Shown: positions 28,647 through 37,718 of the stretch, piece by piece
Layout of the letters: the number at the start of each line of letters is the position of its first letter
Position numbering within the stretch: position 1 is the stretch's first letter
Source: Bryopsis sp. KO-2023
Lineage: Eukaryota > Chlorophyta > Ulvophyceae > Bryopsidales > Bryopsidaceae
Reading direction: 5' to 3'
NCBI GenBank assembly: GCA_030272585.1
Contig: BSYQ01000005.1
Span: 5,115,501-5,179,500 of the forward strand
Length of the DNA stretch: 64,000 bases
Notes under the pieces: model-generated
Told to the model about the DNA's origin: nothing
Seen by the model: the letters and a program-made list of their open reading frames with translations, nothing else
Databases searched by the model: none
Position numbers and translations under genes: made by a program

Positions 28647-30065
28647 ATGGGAGTGCTGAGTTACGCCGCGCCCCTGAAATGGGCCTGGTTGACTGTGATG
28701 GAGTTCACGAAGGCCGACACGACGAACCTTGTTACCCGCGAGATCGAGCCGAAGGCAACCGGAGATCGTCGCAACCGTTCTGACACCACGCTGGCCAGAA
28801 AAGGCTCGAGCTCATCATTGACGTGGGAGGATGTTGCCAAGCACAACTCTGTGAACGACTGTTGGGTCGTGATTCGAGGGAAAGTGTACGATGTGACGGA
28901 GTTTGGACGCGTGCATCCTGGGGGCAGGGTGATTTACTTGCAGGGAGGCAGAGACGCGACCGAGGTGTTCTCGACATTCCATAGCAAGTCGACGTGGTCG
29001 ATGCTGGAGGGCTTGCACGTGGGCGACCTGGTGGACGACCAGGATGGCTCCGAGATCATTCGGGACTTCAGAAGGTTGAGGATGGAGTTCACCAAGCAGG
29101 GTTTATTCAAGAGCAGCAAGGCGTACTATGCCTACAAGCTACTTGGGAATCTCGCGATCCTGGCCACGGCGATCACGGTCCTGCTGGCATCCTCTGGTGC
29201 TTGGCTGGGGCTGGTGGCGTCTGCGTTCCTCCTGGGTCTGTTCTGGCAACAGTGTGGTTGGCTGGCGCACGACTTTTTGCACCATCAGGTGTTTAGTAAT
29301 CGATGGTGGAACAATGCGTTCGGATACCTGGTGGGCAACGTCTTCCAAGGATTCAGCGTGGATTGGTGGAAGAGCAAGCATAACACCCACCATGCCGTTC
29401 CTAACGAATTCCACGAGGATATCGGAGCTATGGACCCTGACATCGACACCCTCCCTCTCCTCGCCTGGAGCACCGACATGGTCGATTCGATCACCGATGC
29501 CACTTCCCGAGCGATGATCCGTGTTCAGCATTACATCTTCTTCCCCATCCTGATGTTGGCCAGGATCAGCTGGGCTCAGCAGTCGATCTCACACGCATGC
29601 AGGATCACCTCGACCATGCCGAAAAAGGGTTGGGTCGAAGTGGCTCTGCTGGCCGTTCACTATGCCTGGTATGTCGGGCTGGCGTTCCTGGCGCTCCCAC
29701 CTCTGAAAGCTGTACTGTACCTCCTCTTGTCGCAATCCTTGTGTGGGTTCATGCTCGGGATCGCGTTCGTGCAAAGCCACAACGGAATGGAGGTCTATTG
29801 CGACGTGAAGGATTTCGTGACGGCTCAGGTGGTCTCCACCCGAGACATCGCCCACAATGCATGGGTGCATTGGTTCATGGGGGGATTGAATTACCAAATC
29901 GAACACCATCTGTTCCCCAGCATGCCCCGCCATAATTTGATGAAAATTCAAGAACCGATCAAGGCGCTTTGCAAGAAGCACGATCTGCCGTTCGAAGAGT
30001 GCGACATGGTGACAGGAACTAAACGAGTCATAGGCAGGCTGATCGAAGTGTCGAAATATGCTTAG
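28647..30065 (+). CDS. Front-end fatty-acid desaturase with cytochrome b5 domain (delta-6/delta-5 type)
   Basis: Single-exon, 472 aa, ER-membrane enzyme that inserts a double bond between an existing one and the carboxyl end of long-chain fatty acids, using electrons from its own N-terminal cytochrome b5 domain. The start is the ATG in tcaaccATGG; the frame is open further upstream, but that context is weaker. Cytochrome b5 haem motif HPGG is at residues 90-93. The three His boxes are HDFLHH (208-213), HNTHH (245-249) and QIEHH (417-421); the Gln in the third marks the front-end subfamily. Hydrophobic stretches near 165-185, 186-205, 295-310 and 335-375 are the membrane spans. It resembles bryophyte delta-6 enzymes (LFKSSKxYY, QQCGWLxHDFLH, FVQSHNGMEVY, MPRHNL). 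Delta-5 or sphingolipid delta-8 activity cannot be excluded from sequence. Confidence 0.92.
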   Translation: MGVLSYAAPLKWAWLTVMEFTKADTTNLVTREIEPKATGDRRNRSDTTLARKGSSSSLTWEDVAKHNSVNDCWVVIRGKVYDVTEFGRVHPGGRVIYLQGGRDATEVFSTFHSKSTWSMLEGLHVGDLVDDQDGSEIIRDFRRLRMEFTKQGLFKSSKAYYAYKLLGNLAILATAITVLLASSGAWLGLVASAFLLGLFWQQCGWLAHDFLHHQVFSNRWWNNAFGYLVGNVFQGFSVDWWKSKHNTHHAVPNEFHEDIGAMDPDIDTLPLLAWSTDMVDSITDATSRAMIRVQHYIFFPILMLARISWAQQSISHACRITSTMPKKGWVEVALLAVHYAWYVGLAFLALPPLKAVLYLLLSQSLCGFMLGIAFVQSHNGMEVYCDVKDFVTAQVVSTRDIAHNAWVHWFMGGLNYQIEHHLFPSMPRHNLMKIQEPIKALCKKHDLPFEECDMVTGTKRVIGRLIEVSKYA

Positions 30066-30947
30066 CGGATTGATAAATTTGAGAAGAGGGGGGGGGGGTT
30101 GAAATACCTAACATTCGTGTTTTGCCTCTTCCCCTGCATCCCTTCAAAACACCTGATCGGTTTCTAGAATGACCTCGGTTCAGTAGTTGGTTAAAAAAGC
30201 TTTTGGGTAGAGAAGCCTGAAGAGAGGTGTGTGTTTGGGGGGGTGGGAAAATGTATTGTTGGGGATTTGAAAGCACCTCAAATTGGTTTGGATCGTACAA
30301 TGAATATATGTGGCAGCTTGCTGTGGGGCTGATTGCAAAAAGAGTTGCAGTGCAAGTGGGTCAAAATTGAAAAACAGGAAATTGGGGGGGGGGTAATAAT
30401 TCTGAGGAAGAATTCCATAAGAAAAATTTGGGGGGGTTGGGGGGGGGGAAAGCTTGGTTTGGATTCGTATTTGTTTTATGGCTGCTGTCTTCTGTGTCGC
30501 CATGATCGAGTGGATTCGGATTTGTGTGTGGTATGTCTGCAAAGGATCCAAACTGAATGGGCTCATTGATTTATTTTTTCTTTTTCTTTTTTTTAATTGC
30601 TCCCTTGTGACTGGCGATGAGTGGGGATTTTCTTGGGAAAAAAATCCGCTGAAAAATAGTGGGCGAATACATTTGACAGAATCGCAGAATCATCCCCCCG
30701 AAGTGGGCCACCCAAGTACAGCAGGAATCCCCCATGGATCTGGTAGGTGTGATTGTCGATTTCGAGAGGCTGTACGTGTTCTTTCTGCGAGACGCAATGG
30801 GCGTAACGCCCACAGTCCGACGGGTGCAGCCCGCAAAGAGTAAAAGTTACAGCATCGCCTCCAAACCCGCTGAAAGATACCCGTCGCAATATTCCCGCCT
30901 TGTTTTCCCAGTGGAAGCGAACACTGACGCGGTGCGGATAGACCGAG
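30066..30947. other. Spacer between desaturase and PS synthase
   Basis: The first ~550 bp are G/T-rich with G runs (30089-30098, 30386-30393, 30430-30448), as expected of desaturase 3' sequence. The last ~250 bp are balanced and serve as leader of the next gene. An out-of-frame ATG frame (30734-31081) overlaps the next start and could be an upstream ORF. Confidence 0.5.
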
Positions 30948-33900
30948 ATGGATCAGCGCAACCACAGGCATCCCCCAGGCCCGCCGGCGACGGTCGGTCG
31001 CCACCCGGCCCTGCGCGAGCTCGATCCAAAAACAGCTTTCCTCTACACCCCGCGGACTCTGTCGTTCCTCCTCATTGGTGAGGAGGGTAACTCTCGCCTG
31101 TACCTCGTCTTGCGTGGTTGGTCCGGTCGAATCCGTTCGTCGCAACCGACTTTTGTAATGCCTTCGAGTTTTCGGCAGGGTTCTGGAAGTGACGTGGGTC
31201 GTCTGTTCGTCCAGGATTCCTAGCGGTGGTGTACTTGAGCGGGACGCTCCAGAAACCGGTGCGGCCGATGGACGAGGTCGCCATGCACGAGCTTTCCACG
31301 GCGAACGCCAAGCAAGGGGTGTGGGCTGTGATATTCGTGTTTCTGGGTATGTGTGTGTGTGGGGGGGTCGACCAGAATAGTTGGATTCTATTTTTGTTAT
31401 TCTATAACGTCTGAGTCATTTCTGGCACAGCGGCGGATTTCGGTCCCGATGGAGCTGTTCTGTAATCGAATTAGTAAAATAAAATTAGTAATTGTACATC
31501 CCAACTTGAGATGGAAAGCCTGGATCATCATGTTGATCTGTTTTTTTTCTTGTATTTTTTTGTTTTTTTCCGGCTACAAGTCGATAGAAGCAACTTTAAG
31601 AAATCCTATCCATTGATAATTTTGCCGCCTTCTTTTTTTTTTTCCTGGATTTTTTTTTTCGGTGAAGATGGGAAAAGCAAACCCTGGTTTTGCTGGTTGT
31701 ATCGAAATAATATTTTTTTTGGATCTAAAAACTCGATACTCTAGCAAACGTACCTTTATTTATTGCAGCTCGTTCATGGCCGTCTGAAAATCAAACAAAC
31801 ACATAGTCAGCGGGATGGGCTGGTTTCGGCACCCTTCAAAAAAAATCACATAGATTTTCAACATTAATGCATTGCCACATTTTGAGTTGCTTTTTTTTTT
31901 CTTGGCTAGGTTACTCGATTCTGCAGGGACCTGCAACTCAGATGGTTCGGCCGCACCCCTCCTTCTGGCGCCTCGTCCATGGCACCTGCGTGGTTTACTT
32001 CCTTTTCCTAGTGTGGATGCTGTTCCAAGACATCCATGACGCTCGACTTTTCATGAAAGTGAGTTTTTACAGCCAAGCATGCAAAACACCCACACCTCAA
32101 CTAGTTAACCCCTATATATATACTACCCCCCCCCAAAAAACGCAAAAACAGGGGTTTAGGTTCAGGAGACATGAGGCAAAATGTGGGAAGCTTCCTCAAC
32201 CTTGAGTTTTGAAACCATGTTCAGCATTTGTCAGGTGAGCTCGGGGTAGACCTTGCGGAGAGGGCTTACGGTGCCGACTGCTCGCTGTGGGATTCGGAGC
32301 GGGGGATTCACTGGAATGTGATCAAAGACACGGTGTGGGATGAGTTCGTAATTGCCCACACTTTCGGATGGTGGTTCAAGGCGGTCATGGTGAGGGACCA
32401 CTTCCTGCTGTGGGTTTTATCCGTTTCGTTCGAAGTGATGGAGCTCACATTTCAGGTATGCCTGTGAGAGGGGGGGGAGGGGGGGGGGGGGTTGCAGGGC
32501 GGGGCGGTACATCGATTTTTGTCATTCAAACACAAAATGTATGGTGTGGATGATTTTTTTTTTTTTCTAAAAATGCATTTGGTGCATGATTTTTTTTCTT
32601 CTCCTAAAACTCTATATTGTGGATGATTTGTTTCGTTCTAAAAATACATTTTGTGAATGATTTTTTCCCTCCTATAAATACATTTTGTGGAGACTGAAGA
32701 TGTGGTGACCTCGCCTTTTCTGCTAACGATTTATTCTGGTGGATTCAGTTTTGGTTTTTTTTTTTGTGTGTGTGTTTTTTCGGATGCAGCACATGCTCCC
32801 AAACTTCAATGAGTGCTGGTGGGACAGCTGGATCCTCGACGTTGCTGTGTGCAATTTGATAGGTCGGTGCAAATTTCCAAAAAAAAAGAAGATAAAAACA
32901 CACATCCAAATGATGTCAGCCCGTGTTTCAGCAGTTGAAGAATAAGCACCCAGCTCAATCCTTGGTGGTTTCTTTTTTAGTTCCAAGAATAAGAAAAAGT
33001 TTTTTGGCTTGAAGGCATCGTCACTGGCATGTGGAGCGTTCATTGGTTCGAGTGCCGGTACAAGACCTACAATTGGCGAGGGATTAGTCAGCAGCCAACT
33101 ATCATAGCAAAGGTGTCTTGGAAAATGTCAAAATTCCCCTTCCTCTTTGAGGTTTATTTCTGAAGTCGTAATTTCGATGAAGTTTTTTTTTTGATCCATT
33201 GTTGAATAGGCGAAACGATCCATTCTGCAATTCATGCCATACTCCTGGGACATTTTCGACTGGCAAATATTTTCAGGTGAGAATGTGTGGAGGATGTCTT
33301 TTTTCATGTTGAGAAAAAAAAAGTCAAATCATGAATTTCTGAATTTGATGGTGTAGGTCCAGGGAGGTGTTTACAAGTTTTAGCTATGGTGCTGATGTTT
33401 TTGACCGTCGAGGTCCAATCTTTTTTCCTCAAGTACATCCTCTGGATTCCTCCCAGAAATTTGCTCAACACCTACCGATTGGTCGTTTGGTTCGGTGAGT
33501 GACACTCAAAGCAGTTGATCTGAAAATTAATGCATGTTCTTGGGTTTGGGCAACCAGCTGTTGCGAATTCTGCCGATACTGGAAGAATATGCTGAAAATT
33601 TTATGGGAGAGGGGTGTCCCTGGATTTGGTGCTGCTTTCGTGATATTGATTGGATGGCGATCAGATGTGAAGTTTGCTTTTGTTTTTGTTTTTTGTTTTT
33701 GGTTATTGCGATGGGTGTAAGATCAAATTTTTTTGAGTGCCATGTTTTTGCAGTGATGGGCCTCCCTGCGATCCGTGAGTATTTCGAATTCTTGGAGGGG
33801 CATTCTTGGGACCACCTCATGCACAACAAGCTGGGGCCTTTTGCGTGGCTGGCAGCAGCGGTGAGTAGGAGTAGCTTTTTTCTCGATCCTATTCATTTTT

Positions 33901-34352
33901 GTTCAGAAAAACACTTGCTTTTGGAAGAAAACAACTGCTTTTTTCACGATTCTATTCATTTTTTGGTTGAAAAAAACACTTGCTTTTTTCTCAATCCTAT
34001 TCATTGTTTGGTTGAAAAAAACACCTACTTTTGGAAGAAAACAACATACCACTCCGAGGGGAAATGCTTGCTTGCCCTGAGTCAATGCAAATCGCCCCCC
34101 CCCCCCCCCCCCCCCCGTTCTTCCCTCTCTGTCTGATTTTTTTTTCTTTTTTTGCTCAAGACGTCGCTGGTGGAATTTCTAATATGCTTGAAGTTCGGGC
34201 AAAGCGTTCCCGAATTCCAAACCCCTTGGCCGAGAAAAGTTCTTGTCGCTTGGGGAATAATCGGCACCTTGTTTGCAAGCCTGATGCTCACCTGGTCCCT
34301 CCGGCGTTTTCTACAAATATCAAGAGAAAGAAAGGAAAGAAAATCATCATAA
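30948..34352 (+). CDS. Phosphatidylserine synthase, base-exchange type (PSS1 family)
   Basis: Multi-pass ER enzyme that makes phosphatidylserine by exchanging the head group of PE or PC for L-serine. Ten exons: 30948-31077, 31215-31346, 31910-32058, 32225-32455, 32790-32862, 33015-33112, 33210-33276, 33357-33494, 33754-33860, 34161-34352; all GT-AG and phase-consistent, 438 aa. It tracks animal and plant PSS1 along its length: [37 protein letters not shown] (span), [39 protein letters not shown] (the highly conserved core), [23 protein letters not shown] and [13 protein letters not shown]. The C-terminus is a short Arg/Lys/Ser tail ([10 protein letters not shown]). Exons are small and separated by T/G-rich introns, two of which carry minisatellites. 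Confidence 0.92.
32531..32692 (+). repeat. Minisatellite in PS synthase intron (about 35-bp unit, 4-5 copies)
   Basis: Degenerate head-to-tail copies of a unit built around aaaatacattttgtg followed by gatgatttttt and a pyrimidine stretch ending ctcct. It fills about half of the intron between 32455 and 32790. Confidence 0.75.
33880..34047 (+). repeat. Minisatellite in PS synthase intron (about 45-60-bp unit, 3 copies)
   Basis: Three partial copies of a block containing cgatcctattcatttt, ggttgaaaaaaacac and ttgctttt, two of them followed by ggaagaaaacaac. It lies in the intron between 33860 and 34161, ahead of a long C-run at about 34096-34117. Confidence 0.75.
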
Positions 34353-36150
34353 GGGGTGTACCACAATCTGAAGGAAGCGGAAAACGGCCAAAAATGGCGG
34401 TGTTGAAATTGTGGGGATGATGGAATTCTTTTGAGCAGAAAGTGGAAATTATTATTTATCTTTTTGGGGGGGGTGCAGCGATGGTTGATATCGATCGTCA
34501 AGGATGTGTTGAGGTTTTGCTTTGTGCAGCCCTTCTCTTTTTCTTCTTGTGAAGAATATATATATATATATATACATATATATCGTTGATAGAATTCGTT
34601 GGGTTGAATTGAGTATTTGATGGGGAGGTGGAATTGGGGCTTTTTTTTCCACTTTGGGAGTTTGATCTGGTCCGCTTGGCACAAAGCCTTTGGGGGCTGG
34701 GTTATATATCCGAGTGACACCAATCGCTCCTACTGCTGGGGGTTGGTTTTTGATTGCTCAAAAACGCAAGATGTATTTTAAAAGGAATGCGTCGTATGTG
34801 AATTCGATTTGGAGACCTTCAAATCTTCATTTATGTTTTTGTAACATGGCTTCACTGAGTATCCTTTCTTGCTGCAATGTATTACCTAGACAAGTTGGCT
34901 TGGAACATTTCTTTGGTGTGGCACTGGTGGATCAAATTCATGGCCATGTGCTCCCCCCCCCCCCCCAAAAAAAAAAAAAAAAAAAAAAGAAATTCTGCAG
35001 TTATGGAACTAATTCAGACAGGGTAGTAAACGTCAATCAACCAGTCAGTCAACTGTTGTGAGTTTTTACAACACCCCAAGAAAGACAAGAGTATCTTTTC
35101 CCTTTACGACCTAAGCTTTGTTTTTCATCAGGAAAAAAACACCTCCGAACATCTATTCAACCATCGTAAAAATACACCCCACTCCCGGAGTAGTACTACA
35201 TATAATGTTTCTCAGCACATCTTGGCTACCACAAATTATCACAACATACAAGGTAGTACCTCATACCTCTTATATGCCAACCAGACTGACATGCAACCTC
35301 ACTAGAATCTTGGGGCCACATCCAACAACAGAAAGAATCATAACAAAAAAAGGAGTTATTCAACGCTTCTCCTGCACTCCCTTTCCCCCCCAAAAAAAGA
35401 GAGGGGAAAAAAACACCCAAATAATTTTCTTAGCCCATCTAACCACCCAACAATGTTATTCTCAAATCAGCGAATCTTATTCTACAAAAGCTTTGAAGCA
35501 TATACTGCTGCCCATATCGAAGGAGTTGATTTTTTGGGAAATTAAGGTCAAGGTTTTTGGGAAATTAAGGTCAATTTCATCAAGGACTTGTGTTCTGTTA
35601 CACAAAGGGACTAATCGCAATGGCATGATTTCCCCCCCCACCCCCACAGCCCCAATAAACAAAAAAAAATGAGTACCCCAAAAAAGGGAGCCAGTGATAC
35701 TCATAAATCCGTGGAACTAGTTTTATAAAACACGTAAAACCGTCTGCGTCTGTCCGTTTGTCCATGAGGATAAGCAGCCCCAGAAATGAATATTCATTGT
35801 TATTCTTTTATCGTCGTCGACCCAATTAAAAACGTAACTCTGGAGGAGCAAATAAAACAAAATAGTCCTTCTGGAATATCTCCCCCCCTCTTCGACAACC
35901 TTCCCCCCCCAATTAGCCAAAAAAAAACAACTAAAAAACACAAATGAGGTGGATACATTCTGTGTCAAAATCACAAAGATGAATTTTCGAAAGGAAGGAC
36001 GACAGCGATTTGCTGTCGTTTTCCTTCCAGCGCCTATATTTTATTTTTCGTTATTCCTTCCCACCCTGAAAAAAAAAAGAGCAACTTTCCGTTTTCCCTG
36101 AAGGAATCGATCTTCATACCCAGCCAGAAATGGAGCAAGGGAGGTCTATC
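34353..36150. other. Convergent interval between PS synthase (+) and 2OG oxygenase (-)
   Basis: Contains a (TA)n run at 34556-34582. The plus strand is T/G-rich until about 34.95 kb, where C(14)A(22) occurs (34953-34988), and is C/A-rich after it. No gene recognised; it probably holds both 3' ends. Confidence 0.6.
35531..35574. repeat. Exact 21-bp tandem duplication
   Basis: Two identical 21-nt copies (35531-35551 and 35554-35574, beginning tttttgggaaattaagg) separated by GG. It lies in the convergent spacer. Confidence 0.85.
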
Positions 36151-37035
36151 TCACTCGTCCACCCCTGCCTCCAACATGTCGCATTGCGTGTTTTCGCAGA
36201 AAGGAATGGTCCGAGGGTACAGCCACGGGTGGATTTTGTATTGTTCGAACACCAGGCTCAACCTGGGCTTTCCGCTGGGCGAACGAAACGCTCTCACCCT
36301 GTGATAGGCATCCCCCCGGAATTCCACCATGGCGTTTTCAGCCGGGGTGACGACCGCTTTCCCAGTTTCCGAGTTCTCGCTTTCGAATGGCCAGACCTCC
36401 ACTTCGCCCCCCTCGATGCCTTCCGGTAAATTGGTATACAGAACGTTCACTTGATGCGCCAGAAACGTCTCCCCCCAATACCATTCCCCTACGCTCGACA
36501 GAGCGATTGTGTCGTCCAAGTGCGTACCGACAGCTTCCATCCCCGCATGCCATTCGCTCGGCTGATGGCAAACCAGCAAGTTAAAGACGAAGGCGTTCGC
36601 CTCGGGGCGAATCGTGGCATCGATGTAGGGCAGCAGCATCGCGTACGCAGGTATGGTGCGCAATTTTTCCAGGCCGTCTCTGTTGAACTTCACCAACCAC
36701 CCCGTCGTGTTTTGGAAGTTATCCCCGTCCAGCTGGTTTTGGGTGATCAGCGGATGGGTGGGCAGAACGTCGCTTATTGATCGAAACACGTTTTCCGGCA
36801 AGAACGAATGATAAACTCTGACCAGGGGCTGCCCTGGACTGCAGGAAATGTAGATTCTTTCCAGAGATACTCCCGACAGGACATACAACGCGCCCAACGC
36901 CAAGAGCAGACAAAACCCATATCGCGAAATCGCGTAGCGTTTAGCGCTGAACCAGTACTTTCTAAACCGTTTCGCTAAAGGAGGTCGAGTTTTGTCCGTT
37001 CCGAACAGGGGCTGCGACACCGATCGTTCCATCAT
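36151..37035 (-). CDS. Membrane-anchored 2OG-Fe(II) oxygenase (prolyl-hydroxylase-like)
   Basis: Single-exon, 294 aa. A basic cytosolic N-terminus (AKRFRKYWFSAKRY) precedes one membrane span at about residues 38-56 (FCLLLALGALYVL), so it is predicted to be a type II membrane protein of the ER or Golgi. The catalytic part has the iron triad as HLD (His172, Asp174) and His245 (AYHRVRAF), with Arg258 (KPRLSLVFEQY) as the likely 2-oxoglutarate anchor. This double-stranded beta-helix signature places it in the 2OG-Fe(II) dioxygenase superfamily. The spacing and the GDAYHRVR(A/P) context resemble prolyl-4-hydroxylase-like members. A conserved-looking Cys pair lies near the C-terminus (FCENTQC). The substrate is unknown. 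It is divergent from SEC12, 683 bp away. Confidence 0.75.
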   Translation of the reverse strand: MMERSVSQPLFGTDKTRPPLAKRFRKYWFSAKRYAISRYGFCLLLALGALYVLSGVSLERIYISCSPGQPLVRVYHSFLPENVFRSISDVLPTHPLITQNQLDGDNFQNTTGWLVKFNRDGLEKLRTIPAYAMLLPYIDATIRPEANAFVFNLLVCHQPSEWHAGMEAVGTHLDDTIALSSVGEWYWGETFLAHQVNVLYTNLPEGIEGGEVEVWPFESENSETGKAVVTPAENAMVEFRGDAYHRVRAFRSPSGKPRLSLVFEQYKIHPWLYPRTIPFCENTQCDMLEAGVDE

Positions 37036-37718
37036 ACCAACAACACTCTAGCAAAACAGCACCCTCCTTCTTCGCCTTTGTTGCGCGGAGGTACGCTGGC
37101 ACAGTGGCTAAATACATGTTACACTCCGCGGACAGGTGGTAGGATGGCGTAATTCCTGTACCGTCACATACAGTTCATATGGATTTTCTACGTTCCATCG
37201 TGAACTATTTCCCTCCCATCCTTTTGCGATCCCCAGCGGCGCTCTCGTTCGCGAAGGTTTACTGGAGACTGTCCTGACCTACGAACACAAGACGTTCCGC
37301 CAAATGAAGCGCGCTATAGGACAACGCCCTGTCGCGGCGCACAGCCACCACCAACTTTCAAGGGCGGAGGATGCATGCATGCAAACGTGCACGCATTCGT
37401 ATGAAGATGCAGCCCTCAACTTCCACTGAACGTGGCAAGTTGATTTCCTAAACCCCCCTTCGTAATCGTTTATTTTCGTGAGTTTCAGCTCACGAGAAAA
37501 CTCGCCGTACCGCGTACCGGTTTAAACCGCACCTTGAAACGACGACGGACAGTCCTTGCGAACGCAAACAAAGAAAACAAGAAAACGACCATACCATAAG
37601 CGACGAAAAGTTTTTCAAAAAAATCGAGACGATCTGAGCTGCTTCGACCGAAAAAAAAAAGGTTCTCGTCGATTGCGCAACGACGCCAGGCGCACGCGCA
37701 ACTTGAGCTCGTTCCGTG
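37036..37718. promoter_or_regulatory. Divergent promoter region, 2OG oxygenase (-) and SEC12 (+)
   Basis: 683 bp of balanced composition between two start codons, including the palindromic run atgcatgcatgc near 37372. A 97-codon frame at 37136-37429 shows no family signal. Regulatory role inferred from position. Confidence 0.5.

Noticed and set aside
32531-34047. CRISPR-like arrays
   Set aside because: Repeats are degenerate, have no unique spacers of constant length and lie in introns of a eukaryotic gene; they are minisatellites.
30948-34352. ATG9-like autophagy protein
   Set aside because: First impression from a multi-pass N-terminus; the conserved block [12 protein letters not shown] and full-length collinearity identify base-exchange phosphatidylserine synthase instead.
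37136-37429. 97-codon plus-strand frame between the 2OG oxygenase and SEC12
   Set aside because: Lies in a divergent promoter, has no family signal and no splice context.
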